Assembly (NCBI RefSeq): GCF_000283155.1
Contig: NW_004454166.1
Span: forward strand, 15,065,970-15,129,969
Reading direction: 5' to 3'
Length of the DNA stretch: 64,000 nucleotides
Origin: Ceratotherium simum simum
Lineage: Eukaryota; Chordata; Mammalia; Perissodactyla; Rhinocerotidae
Positions 35,101-50,100 of this stretch are shown one piece after another (within the stretch, counting starts at the first letter, position 1; each line of letters begins with the position of its first letter). The notes under the pieces were generated by a model. The model worked only from the letters and a program-made list of their open reading frames with translations, was not told where the DNA came from and did not search any database. Position numbers and translations under genes: made by a program.

Positions 35101-38100
35101 ATATAGCAAGCTCCCAGGGGTGTCTCTTCTCAAACCACTGAAAGGAGTAGATCCTAACCTAATCAACAACTTGGAAACATTCTTTGAATTGGATTATCCC
35201 AAAGTAAGTACAGCGCTGTACTCATTAGGAATGGGCTAGACCATGCCTTTTTTTTTTTTTTTTCTCATAGCAAACACTTAAAGAATTTTGACACTGTATA
35301 AGGTGAAGGTATTAAAAATTCTTGATCCTGTTGGCCTCATAAAATTTAGGCTTTAGTACTAGTAGTCACAGGACAGAAATGGGGTTGAAGAAGGGGTGTA
35401 AATTCCTTTTCTAACCACCTGTATGTCCATCTGAATTAGAAATCCCTGAGTAAGCCTCCTGGAACTCAGACATTGTTAAGTGCCTGGTAGTTTGAGTATA
35501 AAAATCTTGTTCCAAGAGCATTACATGTGAACAACAGGAAGAGGAGGCAGTGAGAGTGAAAAAGCAATGCTCAGTGGTTGGAAATGGGATGCAGGACAGC
35601 CAGGACTACACGTAACTCCCCTGGAGAATCTGTCTTTTGAGCCAAGAATAGGTTCGAGTTAGAGTTAGTGGTAAGATGGAGCTTCATCATACTTACTTTT
35701 TAATTTATTTATTTTTCTGGATTTTAATACCTAATTGTATTGCTCATATCATTTATCTGTATAATCTGTATAGTCATGCATCACTGGATGATGGGGATAC
35801 GTTCTGAGAAATGTGTTGTTAGATGATTTCGACGTTGTGTGAACATCATAGAGTATACTTACACAAACCTAGATGGTCTAGCCTACTAAACACCTAGGCT
35901 TTATGATACTAGTCTTATGGGACTACTGTTGTATATGCAGTCCACTGTTGACCGAAATTTCGTTATGCAGTGCCTGACTCTATATCTATAAACTCAATGT
36001 ACTCCCTTCATTGGAGAACTTCCAGGTTTCTTGAGATGGGAGGATTCTTTTTATCTCTTCCCTTTAGTTTCTTAGGAGAACTTAATATTCCCTGATTTTT
36101 GTATGTGGCTTTACTGTAGGTTTTTGAATTTTCATTTGGGAGGCAATTTTTGAAAGGGCGTTCTGGTGGTAGTAGATGACATGTGAGATGAATGTGTCTT
36201 TAAATTGCTACCTGCTTGATTTTCAGTCCAGTTTACTTTTCCCTCTGTGGTCTCTATTCACTTGTCCAATTTTTACCCTTATTGCCTCAGTTTTTCCATA
36301 GTGTTTGCCACTTGGAGACCCTTTCCCTCCTATATCTTTAGGACTGTGTAGCCAAAGCAGTGAGAGGGAAGATGATATACACACTGCCCTTCCCATGGTG
36401 ACTTGTTTTTATGCTCTTGTTTCTTTTCTTTTAGCCCTCATTTTTCTCAGTAGCACCAATAAAAAGAACAGAGAAGACACAAACGTGATCGCCTTACTGC
36501 AGCTCTTATTAAATGTGTAGACATGAGTATAAATATAAATATAGACATGAGTATCATTCAGTTATTTTTTCAGTGTTGTTATAGTATCACTTTCAGAGTT
36601 TTGGAGTCTAGGTGTTTGAAGCAAAAGATTGTGTATTTCTTCTAGTTGTGTGTATATATATATATTTAATAATTTTAGAGATCTGAATCAAATGCATGTA
36701 TTATCTGTCCAATAAATTAAATACTTAATTTTCTAAATAATTATGTACTTGATTTTTTTAAACTAACAATGCAAAAAGTGGCCTTTTATAATTCAGGAAT
36801 AGTGATAGAAATAAAATTAATTGTAAAATAAGCTTTGCAATAAGAAAGTGGAAGTTTTTCAAGCCCCATGTTATATAAGTAAATGCAAAGGAAAATTTAT
36901 TTTCATGAATGAAAGAATATTTTCATTAATTACAAATAAATCTTGGAGCATAGCTTAGAATCATATGAATTTATCTTTGTGAAACTTAATCTCACATTTC
37001 AGTTTTTTTAACCATAATCCTACCCTTTCCCTTTCCCCATTCAACCACTCTTAAAACTTAGTTATGGGGGCCTGCCCGGTGGAGTATTAGTTAAGTTCGC
37101 ATGCTCCGCTTCGGCGGCCCCAGGTTTGCAGGTTCAGATCCCGGGTGTGGACCTATGCACCGCTTATCAAGCCATGCTCTGGCAGGCGTCCCACATAAAC
37201 TGGAGGAAGATGGACACAGATCTTAGCCCAGGGCTGATCTTCCTCAGCAAAAGGAAGAGGATTGGCAACAGATGTTAGCTCAGGGCTAATCTTCCTCAGA
37301 AAACAAAAACAAAAAAAACTTAGTTATGGAATTTTTATGTTACAGCTCTTGTGAGATGATAGTCATGGAATTTAAATGGTTTCGGAAGTTAGTGTGGGTT
37401 TCAGTTGTAGAAAGACTTTTTAAAAATAACCCAGGAACATATGTATCCATTAATTATGAACATTTGGGATGAATCAATAATTGATTTCTTCTTCTGAATG
37501 AAGTTTTTTTTAATTACAATTTGGGATTATCTCAAGAGCTCTAGTTTTCTAGTTCTTTTTCCCCTTATGTCATTAAGGCATTTAAATTGGTTGAGGAGAA
37601 AGCTATTTTGACACTTACTATAAAATGAGTAACAGTGTATGCAAGAGATTATTTTTATTCTTTTTTTAGTTCACAATTTTATTTTCTAACTATAAGTATT
37701 ATTAGCTGCATAAATAGAAAATTTAGAAAGCAGAGAAAAAGTACAAAGTACCTGCAATCTATAGGAAAATTTTGATCTCGTGGCATTTTAATTGCTGTGT
37801 AAAAGAGCAAATGCAAAGGCAAATGCGTCGCAAGAGACTGAAGTGAAACCACTGAAATCACACAAATCTGAGTGTGAACAGATGAGTCATCTGTGTCACC
37901 AAGGAGGCAGGTATCTATGAAATGAACACTCGTGTGCCTGCCAGGCCCAGCCCACTTTCATATTTGCTTTTTGTTGAATGTGAACATTTTACAAAAGTAT
38001 AGAAATGTTTCATTCTGGACATAACTTTTTCCTCTGTTATTTGATTCGGAACATTATAGGCCGTTTGGGAAAAAAATAGAACGTGTTGAAATTCTAAAAT

Positions 38101-41100
38101 TTTATTTAATTTTGGACACGTACAAGATTTACTACTGGTACTTGTTCTGAATTTCTAGGTTTAAATTTTGGTGAGACTATTCCTATACTAATTGCCCTGG
38201 GAGATTTCTGTGCTTTAAATATCTTATAAATCTACTTTATATTGATACTTACTCCTTGGAAAAAATATAAGAGTGAAAGAGTTATACAATTCATTTTTCA
38301 CAAAATGGAGTACTCATGTGGCATCAGCATAGAAAAAGGCATTTGGGGAGAGATTCAGGGGTAGCAGGAAGATTCAGTCATCTGTGTCTAAGGAGGCTTA
38401 ATGGCTTTAGTTTAGTAAATTTTGGCCACATGAAGAATTTTTAAATTAATGATTCGAGTTATTAACAGAGTGAGGCCATGGTAATTGTGATTTTCTTTTT
38501 CTTTTTTGCAAATTTAGAATTGGTTTAAAATGTGACAAGTCCAGTGCCGTGTTTGGGTTCTTTACTGTCAGTGCTGTAGCTGTTCTTAGGAGGAATTGTT
38601 TTCTAATGGAATAGTCTTCTAACAAAGAATTAAAAAAGATGGAAAATAGGATTGGTTATCGAAAGATCAAGCATAATACATGTAGTATAACTACTAAGTC
38701 TGAAAGATTAGGGATTTACCAAATAAATTTGAAAAAGCTGTATAAACTACCTAGTTCTTGAAAACAGATAAGTATTTAATATTACCTGTCAAAACTTTGA
38801 ATTCAGAACAGTTTTCTTACAAAACATGCCTTCCTGGTATCTATCTTTCGCTCAAAAGTTACGCTAGGACAAATGCCTTAACTTAACAAATCACCTGCTC
38901 TGTGCCAGAGAATGTTCTAGGCATTTCAGGTCTAAGTCCATTCTGTTATAAAACTTATATTCTACTGTAATCCAAACACCATCATAAAATTTTTCTGTAA
39001 ACATGATGTCTAGTTATCTATAAATAATGTAAGATATTCCTACTTGATATGCAATATAATTGATTAGTATATATTAAAATAATTTTGTATTTTAAGAGGC
39101 TATTTTGTGTTGTTTACTGTAGTAAAAAGTTTATATTCCTAATGTCTACAGGGCCGATCAATGAAGAGATTTTTCTAATATTATTTATACATCTAAGTCT
39201 AATATTATTTATGCATCTAAATTTATTTATAAAAGCAAAAAAGCAGCATTCATGATTGTTACACTTTCAGATATTCAGTTCTTAAATATCAAAGGGCCGA
39301 CTGCTAGTTTGTGGAATTTCTAGACCTCTCTTGTTCTCAGCCTTTTAGTCATTTCATTGTTTGAAAAGAAAAAGGGAAAATTAGTCAGTTTAGCTGTTTG
39401 TATAACAACCTTCCTAAAGATTGATGGAGGCTGACCTTCTCACCCACAATACTCTGGGGTTTATTTCTAGATTTTACATATTCATACTGTGCCCACTGAT
39501 AGTGGAATTTACTACACCTTGTATCCCTTTCAGATTTATAAAGTAAATGTTTTCTTGAAATATTTTTGAAGTGTAATATTTTTAATAAACACTATATTTT
39601 TGAATATATATATTTATGGGTAATCATTTAGATAGTGTACAAATATCTGAAAAATTATTTTTGTGTTGGCTAAGAAAGCCTTTACCCAATTTAATATCTT
39701 GTGTTTTGCCAGTTGTAGTGTAGTTGGAATGATTTAACTATTCTAATAGAGAGATTCCTAGCAAATAAAATGTTTGATCAAATTGTGAAGACACAGAGGT
39801 AATTACCATAGCTGAAAAGTGAAGATTCCTGGTTAAAATTTAATACTATAGACAACACTTGGAATGCTGCCCCCAATTTGGTATAATTTTCAATATCAGA
39901 AACAAATAAGCGAAAGTTATGTGTTTAATAAGAGTCTAAACCTTTTTTAGATAATGTGAATTGAGTTTCAGTTGCACTCTGGCTAATCAGGAGGTGTTTT
40001 TCATTTGAAATTAAGTTTAAGAGATGAATCAATAAAAATAAAAACTTTAAACCAGGAGGTGTTCTTCATTTGAAATTAAGTTTAAGAGATGAATTAATAA
40101 AAATAAAAACTTTAAACCTTGCTTTTGAATAAAGGTAAATTGTACTTTCCTTATTTATACTAACACCGTATATATCTCAAAAAATGTTTGCTACAACCTA
40201 GGATAGCTTTTTTCTTCCCATTGAGTACATTTCTAGTATTATATATTATAAAGTTTTCTCTTGCTGGGGAAAAAAGCGAAGATTAGCTTTTTAATTACGT
40301 TTTATGGAATTGTATTGCTTATAAACATTTCCTTTCACTCTTGTTCACTCATACCTGCAAAACAGCATAACTTATAAAAGCATTAAAGAAACTACAGTAT
40401 TTTGGAAAATCAATAAACTCTTTAGTAGGAAATAGCAGCTCACCACAGTAGGAAAACTAATTGTTACTTTTACCCTTTAGAAAGCCGCTTAACCTTTCTA
40501 ATCTTCATTGTTATGGTCACTGCCTTTTGGCTGCTCAGCTAAACATTGTTTTGAAAGTCAGGTGGGGAGGAAGGCTGATGCTTTATGGGACTTAGAGTCA
40601 ACCCTTTGGGAAATTTCAGGGATGTGGCAAGAGGGGTGCACTTTCCATTCTCAGATTTTTATCTGGTCTCTAGAGACCAGGTAGCTCTGACGTTGATTAT
40701 CTCGATACCTATTGAGTGGCAATTTTGGTTGGTCATCATTAAAGGTAGATGTTGGATAGAATGTATAACAACAGTAGGTAGAAAGCATGAGGAAAGTATG
40801 CATTGTTTTTCCCTCTACTTAATTATTGAGAAAACATTTTTTTTACTTGAAAAAAATCTTACCTTATTCGCTAAACCTTCTTCATTGACCTTAGTCCTGG
40901 TCCTGATGTGCTCAACCACTTTGAGCACTGTTGCCAGTTTTTGCTAAGATAATATATATTAGGCAAACAGTAATTAATTATTTTGCTCAAGGGCTCTGTA
41001 AACATTTTATTTCCATTATTTACTTGTGTATGCTTATCAACAGAAGTAAATAAAACAGGCCTTCTCATTACCTGAGTCAGTCCCTGTATGCTAGACACTT

Positions 41101-44100
41101 AAAGAGTTGTATCCTTAGCTTTTTATCTTTTAGAGCACATAGCTTTGTTATTTTTTTGTGGACATAATTAACATTCCTCCTTTGCTTAAAAATATTCAAC
41201 CTGTTTTAGAAAGACAGTTTGGTAGGAAATTTGTCATTGAGTCAACATGAATTTATCACCACTTTTGAAAAAAAATACTACTTAAAATAATACATATCCC
41301 ACAAAATAATAGAGTAGCATCTTTGTATGTGAAAGCAAACACTTTTTAAAATCGAGTAGTTTACTAAATGTTAACTTGGAGGTTTAACTCAAGATTTTAT
41401 AAACCTGGTTACATGTCAGAATCACCCAGAGATTCTGATTCAAAAGTCTAAGAATGGGCCCAGTATTTTCTTTTTTAAATAAATGTCCCAGGGTAATTTT
41501 GACACAGCCAGTTAAGTGCTAAGAAATGACTTCCTTAATTTCCTGTCAAAGAGTAAACATAGCACTGGGCAAAATGAATTCTGTGTATTTTCATAGTGAA
41601 TAGACTGAGCATGCTTTTCAGGATGATAAATTTTGAATCAAATCAAATTCTATTTTATTTCAAAAAATGTTATACAACAAAAAACATCTAATCTCACTTT
41701 GTCCTTTTCATGTGAAGGGTTTGGGAAAGCCCTTTAAATATTGTCATAATGGGATTTGACATATAATTTATAGCATCTTCCTGAAATACTAAGTTCAGAG
41801 AAATTTTCTAGAGAATGGAGGGTGTGTTTATTTTGCTTTCTTTCTATGTTGCTTTTACACTGCTAGGCACCCTGTGAGCCTTTAGTAAATCTTCAATGAT
41901 GAAGACAGTGGAGAAGCTTGAGATCTAGTTTAATTACTAGGCCATGCCTGTCTGGGAATGGCAAGACTTCAACTGTGGACACTGCCAATCTCTTCACTAT
42001 CTCTTCCGCTTGCAAACAGGCCCCTGTTCTGGAGAAGCTGCTCTCGATTAAAGGAACACTTGATATCATAAGTGTTGGCATCCGTTATGAATGCTCTCTT
42101 AACTTTTAGACTGTGGGTGTACAATTGCTTATTTTTCTTAATGCTTTTTGATCAGTCCGTAAATGCTAATCATAAGTGCTTATTTTTGTAAAAGAGGTTA
42201 ATTTACATAAAATATGTTCTTTGACTAGTATGAAGTACTCCTTTGTGTACAAGATCATGATGATCCAGCTATTGATGTATGTAAGAAGCTTCTTGGAAAA
42301 TATCCAAATGTTGATGCTAGATTGTTTATAGGTGAGTAACAAATAAATTCTGCAATAACTGTTTTGCTTTAATAGTATTAAGAATCAGTAATCTTCTTTA
42401 CATTAAACATTAGATTAAGGTGTGAGCCACCCATTGAAGTTATTAGCATGTTTAACTACTTTATATATGTTTGTTGGAGTAATGGAAGGTGTTTCTATCC
42501 TTTTGAGAAAACTTAAGTTATAGAAGTGAAGATTTTTTTTTTTCCAAATCTGGGATTAACAAAATAGCAAAAAAAAATTACCCAAATTATGTTTTACTCA
42601 TCAATCGGACATGAGTGTCTGTTATTTTTGTTTCTTTAATATTTTCAATGTGTGGCCTTTTCTATGTCTCACTCACTATAATGGGCATTGAGCGATAGAA
42701 TTCACTTCTATTATAATGCAAAAGGAATATTTTTCCAGAAGCCTACAGGCTTATTCTAAAGATTTGTAGAAGTATATTTGCCATTAATATTGATTCATAC
42801 TATTAATGCAAGAACTTAGAAAACGGAAACTAATGAATTTTCAAAGATAAATGATGTAATTCTCTTTTTGAGAATGAACAATTTTTTCTAAATATGTTAT
42901 TATGGATAATAAGGGATGTAAAACAATGTTAAAGTATGTTTGTTTAAATTATTAAATATGCAAGTACTTTTCAGTTCTCTCTACCATATATCTGTATAAT
43001 AGAAAATATTTTCAGTGTTGCATGAATTTTTCACTGCTGTGCCTTTAAATTTTTAGGTGGCAAAAAGGTTGGCATTAATCCTAAAATTAATAATTTAATG
43101 CCAGGATATGAAGTTGCAAAGTATGATCTTATATGGATTTGTGATAGTGGAATAAGAGGTGAGGTTTTTCTTATTTATTTTATAAAACTATTCATTTGGT
43201 GATAAAATGTCAGAAGCAATTTAAAAATACATTTATCGATCTTTTTTGTTTGCCTAATAAAGTAATTCATTTCACCATTATTTCATGGTAATATATCAAG
43301 TTATATTTACTAAAATTTTGATTTTTTTTTATGCTAACCTAGAATGTTACATGTATAAAAATGTTTTCATTTTGATGAGAAAATTCCAACTGTTAAAAAA
43401 AATAGTCATGGTCCATTATAAGGTCTACAGCCTTTTTCCCAGGTGTAAATTTTCTCTTGTTCAGATGACACTTATATTTTACTTTAATCTGTTTGTGGTG
43501 TGCATAATATACTATCTCACACAAAGGGACAGAAATTAATAGGTTCATATTTTATTAGAATAGATACATTTTTTAGAATACCTCCGTGGCTTTTTACTTA
43601 GATAATTTTAGCAGGAAGCCTTTTATATGCCGAAATTATAATATGCATTTTTGCATTTTTAAACATCTTATAATAACTTCAGTGTTCTGCAATATTCTGT
43701 TATATTCTAGTTACCTTAAGTTTCTCAAGCTCAACACTGTTGACATTTTCGGGGATAATTCTTTGTTGGGCTGTCCTGCAGGGTGTTTAGCAGCATCCCT
43801 CTGCTTGCTAGATGCCAGTAGTACCCCTCTCTCAGTTGTGACAACCAGAAATGCCTCTAGACATTGCCAGATTTCCCCTGCGGGCCAGTGGTTGAGAATA
43901 TGCACTAGAATATGCGTATTTAAGGTCCAAATACACTTTTATACAATTGTTTTAGTTCTTAAATACTTGAAGGAAATAAATGAAGTCGTGTAAAATGATA
44001 TGAGATTTTTGCTATTTGAAGACGGGCGAATGATTTAAATTTTTTTATTAGCTTAAAGTGCAAATTTGAAAATTAATAAAAGTGTGGCACTGCTCATTAA

Positions 44101-47100
44101 TCAGGATCATTATAAATCTATGAATTCATGGTCAGGGATTATGTTCTTTCTTCACATTTGCTCTCAAATCATTTACTGTCGTATATTTGTTGTGTTTTCA
44201 GTGTGCAAATCTCTGTCAAGTATATTCTCATTCAATTCCCACCAGCAGTTTTATGAGACAGGATATCTCATACCCTCTAAAAAAGTGGAGGCTATGGTTG
44301 GAGAATGGAGGAACCAGCATAAAAGCTGAGGTCCTTTGACCTCTGCTCCTTTTCCACTAGGCCACATTGTCCATTATTCTAGTTTGGAGTTTCTGAAATG
44401 GAGGGAGTATTGTTTTCAAGGTATATCCCGCCTTTGGTACATATTAGGTATATACCAGCCTGCAAATGTACAGGGTAAATTAGCTTATCATAAATTATGC
44501 CGTTTTGAAATTTTGTATTCTACTCAGAAGGATGATTGAGATTCATTTTATTAGATCCAAATGTAAAGAATTTATTAAGAATTTAATAACAACTCACAAA
44601 ATGTATTTTACATGAGTGGGCATTTTACTTAAAAGATTTTTTTCTCTCTCTCCCTCTCTACCTTTTTTTGTTTTTTATCGTAGTAATTCCAGACACACTC
44701 ACTGACATGGTTAACCAAATGACAGAGAAAGTAGGCCTGGTTCATGGGCTGCCTTATGTAGCAGACAGACAGGGCTTTGCTGCCACATTAGAACAGGTAA
44801 GTGTGATGGTCATAAATAATATTCTTATTATCAGACCCCAAATCTCCTAGAAGCTGGAGACTATCCTAAGTCTGAGAGTTGGGATGAGCTACCTGAAGTT
44901 GACTATTAAGTCCATTTTAACCTGCCAAGTACTGAATCCTCAAGTTGAGTAGCTGTTTTTATTAGTGCGGAAATTCTCAGCTGAACTTCCTGCACTCTGG
45001 CAGTGACTGAACAGGAAACATCTGTGGTCTTATTGCCAGCCAAACAGTCTATTCTTTTTCTTTATGGTCCTCGCTTTCCACTCTAGAGTTCAGTTCTAGA
45101 CTATTGACTTACATAAAAGTACATGTTATACAGTTCTTTCAAAGATCCAATCTGAAAAGAATCCTTTTTATGTATCCAAGTATTTCAGCAAGTATTTCAA
45201 ATATATAGGAAAAAAAGGAAAACTGTTCATACAAGTCATTATAAAATCCATTTGATTTCCTTTTAAAACAGATTTCTAAAAGTTATCTGAGACTTATTTT
45301 ATGTTTTCCATTTTTTCTCTTCACCTTACAACAGAAACGTAAACGTCTGTGTAGGAAACTATAAATTATGGAAAAATATAAGAAGCAAAAAACCGAAAAA
45401 CAAACCACTCATAACCCTACCGATTAAAGGAGGTTTCTATTTTTTAAAAATTTTTTTAAAAATTTGTTTTTGTTATAGCGTTTTAGCACTAGGATTCTTT
45501 TTTTTTCCTATGTACCTTTTAAAAAACAAAATTGAGTTAGCACTCTAAGAATAATTTGTATCTTATTTTTGTCACTTCATAAGGTTTTCCCCATATCATT
45601 AATAATTTTTTATGACAGTAATTTTTATTGGCTCGTAGACTATCATATGTATATCCTATACTTGACTTAACCATCCTGTACTGTTAAACATTTAGGAGGA
45701 AAAACTTGTCTTAATGTTATAAGGTAAGGATATATGGTTTCAGTCTGTAAATATATCAACTTGCTTTTAAGCGTATCTATATTTATATTCTTTTGAATCA
45801 CAATCTTATGATTACCACAGATCTGAGGGGGTAAAGGTACCTGGTGGAAACTTGCGTTTAACCTTTGGCCAAAAAATAACCATGAGCTTTCTTTTTTTTT
45901 TTTTTTTTCCCAAATGTTCATAGCAGCTTTAATCATAATAGCCAAAAACTAGAAATAACTCAGTATGTCCTTGAATGGATACATACCAAAGAATACTAAA
46001 GATAGTAAGGAATACTAAGCAGGAAAAAAGAATAAACGGTTGATATATGCAACAATTTGGATAAATCTCCAAGGAATTATGCTAAGTGAAAAAAGACAAT
46101 CCCCAAAGGTCACACACTGTGTAATTCCATTTATATAATATTCTTGCAATGAGAGAATTATAGAAATGGAGAACATATTAGTGGTTGTCAGAGGTCAGAG
46201 AAGGGAGTCTGTGGCTATCAATGGACCAGGTAAGGAATCCTTATGGTGAAGCCGTTCTGTATCTTGGCTGTATCAATGTCAGTATTCTGGTTGTAGTATT
46301 GTACTGTGGTTTTGCAAGATGTTACCGTTGGGGAAAACTGGTTAAAGGTTATGCAGGATCTCTTTGTATTCTTTCTTTTTTTTTTTAATTGAGGTAACAT
46401 TAGTTTGTAACATTATATAAATTTCAGGTGTACATCATTATGTTTCGATTTCTGTGTAGACTATATCATGTTCACCACCCAAAGACTAATTACTATCCAT
46501 CACTGTGCACATGTGCCCTATTACCCCTTTCGCCCTCTTCCCTCCTCGCTTTCCCTCTGGTAACCACCAGTCTAATCTCTGTATCTATGTGTTTGTTTGT
46601 TGTTGTTTTTATCTTCCACTTACGAGTGAAATCCATGAGCTCTTTCTTAATATTGCCTATGAATATATCTGTCCCACTGCAAGAAATTGTTAGTCTTAGA
46701 TACCAGAGTTTTTGTTTAGTATAAGAAACTCTGGATAGTTACTTTAAAATAAAATACTTTTTATTCTTATATGCCACATTGTGTTTTTGTTTTAGAAATA
46801 TCCAAGTTGATTAGTATGCCAATGATAAACATCTCCCAGATCACACCCACTCCCTTAGTTTGGGCTGAATCCCTCAAGATCACTCTCCTGTACTTGGAGT
46901 GAAGGAAAATGGGCCAGAGGAATTCTTCCAGTCTAGAAAGAAATCCTGGGAGCCTTCAACACAGTCCCTAGTCCTACCTCATTCCTAACACCTCATTTCA
47001 TAACTGCTTAGGGAATTAAGATGTGTGCTTCTGGTCTTAGAGGTTTGGTTCAGTTCAGTCCCACAAACACCAGGGCTTCATTGCAGGCTGGACATAGGGC

Positions 47101-50100
47101 AGGTAGCAAGAATCGTATTCTTAATCGCCCCGATAATTCTCTTGTCCCACGCTGTGTGTGTAACTCCTGCCATTGAGAAAGATCACTGCTCTCTATTTCA
47201 AGCTAATGAGGAAAGGCTGCATGTCTAAGATGTAAATCAAATAGGGTTTTATGTCTAATAAGTAGGGTGATGACCGTCTTATTTCTACCATTAATTTAGC
47301 TGCTTGCCTATCTCATGACTTCAAAGCATATCTAGGGAAAGGGCAGTAAAATGGGAGACAGAATTTTAGCGTCCACCCTGTTTATGAAAAGTGTATTGAA
47401 AAATAAAATTGGAGGAATTGGGAAGAAGCTTAGTGGCTTGGGCAGGAAGCAGCTATCTATGAAAGGATACAAGAAAAGGAATTAAGAAATAGGATGGTCC
47501 TGTAGGTTGATATACCTTTAAGTGGTGTTTGTATGTATGCATGCGGGTTTATCCACACGTGCATATATATATACACACATATACACATAGTGTACACCTA
47601 TTATGTGTGTGTGTGTGTAGATGAATATTTGAAAGCAGGATACATTAAATATTAGTTAATATTTTGTATGTCAATGAGTGATATTTTTACCTGTCTTATA
47701 TCCAAATTAAGTTTATTTGGATAAATCTTTGAATCTTGCAGTTTTAGGGCAGACAATATTTACTTGAGAATAGAATATACTTTTCCCTCCTAGAAATACA
47801 TTTTTCTTTGTCGTGGTGATAATAACAAGAGTAATCAACCAACTAAAATATTACTGCCTGCCTGCTATATGTAAACTTTATTTTGTACCCATTTTTATTT
47901 AGGTAGTTTATGTATGTAAGAATAATAGGATAGTCACTCAATCATACGTAAAGGACATTCATTAGGAAAAAGAGTTTATAAACACCACACTTGTAACCTA
48001 AAATTCTAGTTGTATACTATATATGTTTTTGTTTTCGTTTTGACAGGTGTATTTTGGAACTTCTCATCCAAGGTCCTATATCTCTGCCAATGTCACAGGT
48101 TTCAAATGTGTGACAGGAATGTCCTGTTTAATGAGAAAGGATGTGTTAGATCAAGCAGGAGGGCTTATAGCTTTTGCTCAGTACATTGCTGAAGATTACT
48201 TTATGGCCAAAGCAATAGCTGACCGGTAAGAAAACTAAATTACATTAGGCTATAGTATTTTTAGTACCTAACTTCTGTTGGTTTATTCTATTTGTTAAAC
48301 CCATGGATTAGGGGCTATTTTATTTTATTTTTTGCTAGTGAGTACAGAATAGGTTAATATTTTTAGAAAGTCGTTCCTATTAATTATTCATAAATATGTT
48401 ATGCTAAGGAAACAAAAAATATTGTGATTCCTCTACGTTGTTCAGATTAGTGTAGTCTGAAGTGATTACAAGGAAGCTTCTTTGTGATTGTGAATTTTCA
48501 TTATTATGGATGTAAATTTGTGTGTGTTTTAGAAGAATTAAAAATATCAGTGCAGTTGTAAGCCAGTAGGTGAAGATTTAAAGAACATGATTTCTAATTT
48601 TGAAATCTCAGTCGATTATTTGGTCCTTTGATAAGAAGCCACCTAATGATTCACATGATTGACTTAACATTTCTCTTTCACAAAATGATACTTGTCTGCT
48701 TTTAAAGGGGTTCTTTGCCTTGTGTGATTATTTATTAAAGATGTGATTTTAAACACTGAAGTATGTTTTTAAAATTTTCTCATGGTGGTGTTCATGTGGT
48801 TCATGGTTTCATAGTATTTCCCACAAGATACATAATGCCACTTTTTGTTTACATTTCTTGTTGAATATCCACACACATGTTCTCCCTTCCTTTTTTTTTT
48901 TTCTGGTTAGTAGTGATCAGAGACTAAACTATTAAATACAGAATGCTCTCCATTTAGTACTTTTAGAATACCTGTATTTTAAGTTTCTTAAAGTGTGAAC
49001 TGAGGGGTTGTAGTTCCTTCCAGCTCTTAGGTGGTACTATCAGGGGCCTAGGTAATTGCTAAAACATCCATAAGTATGACATACCCTAAGCAGGGTGCTG
49101 ATCCTGAGGACTAGGCTCACTCTGAACACCGGCAGACACTTGCTCGTTATAGTGATGAGTAAATGCATAACCAGTCATACCTGCGTGTGTTCATCATCAT
49201 AGCTCATTTTATAATTGTCTTAATTTTCAGAGGTTGGAGGTTTGCGATGTCCACTCAAGTTGCAATGCAAAACTCTGGCTCATATTCAATTTCTCAGTTT
49301 CAATCCAGAATGATCAGGTAAATCAGCTGGCTTTCTTCTATTTATGCTTGGTTAAAAGAAAAGTAAGGGGAGTAATTTTTACCTGGTCGAACTTGGTTTA
49401 AAAAAAAATCTAAAAGTCAGATTTTTGTTTAGTTCCAAGAAAGAGAATTTAGCTTATTAAAATAAATTTAATGTCTACATATATTTTCCTTACTGTGTTA
49501 ACACTGAAAGCACTCAAAAAAGAGATGTTGAGACTTTGAATTTTTTTATATGCTGGTCTCTATTTTCTAACTTTCTACTCTTTGAATTTTATCATCTTTA
49601 CTTGTGTCAGTGTGTAGGCCATACAAGTGAATTTATAGACTTTTTCTTTGATATACTAGACAAAAATAGAAAAGAGATTCATTTAATACTCTTTAAAGAC
49701 GTGAGCCGTTATATAACAGGGTAGAGAGTTGACCATTTTGGGGAAAAATTGATTGGTCTTGTAACCAGGTTGTTGTTTAAAAAAAATCCATTTTTTTTTT
49801 TTTTGAAGGTGGACCAAATTGCGAATTAACATGCTTCCTGCTACAATCATTTGTGAACCAATTTCAGAGTGTTTTGTTGCCAGTCTAATTATTGGATGGG
49901 CAGCCCACCATGTATTCAGATGGGATATTATGGTATTTTTCATGTGTCATTGCCTGGCATGGTTTATCTTTGACTACATTCAACTCAGGGGTGTCCAGGT
50001 ATGTGGATAAGCATGAAAAGGTTGGCAGTCATTTGAGTGGAACTAAAACTATTTTAATTTAGAAAAAGTTAAAGAAAATCTATCTAAGCCATTCTTCAGC

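Larger units (their letters stand above)
35204..42228 (+). other. UGCG: UGCG intron 2 (7,025 bp)
   Basis: Donor GTAAGT, acceptor TTGACTAG. It contains a Tigger-like element (35771), an ERE (37068), a reverse L1-like stretch (about 37630-37780), an L2 scrap (38885), a 65-bp tandem duplication (39989-40118) and a MER5-like piece (41390). The remaining sequence is AT-rich and shows no gene. Confidence 0.88.
43159..44683 (+). other. UGCG: UGCG intron 4 (1,525 bp)
   Basis: Donor GTGAGG, acceptor ATCGTAG after a pyrimidine-rich tract. It holds a MER20-like hAT fragment (43733-43905) and a reverse MIR (44215-44372). Confidence 0.85.
44797..48046 (+). other. UGCG: UGCG intron 5 (3,250 bp)
   Basis: Donor GTAAGT, acceptor TTTTGACAG. 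It contains three L1 fragments: reverse at 45340-45700, forward at 45905-46372 and reverse at 46384-46645. A TA/CA/TG simple repeat lies at about 47565-47620. From 46646 to 47560 I see nothing recognisable. Confidence 0.85.
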
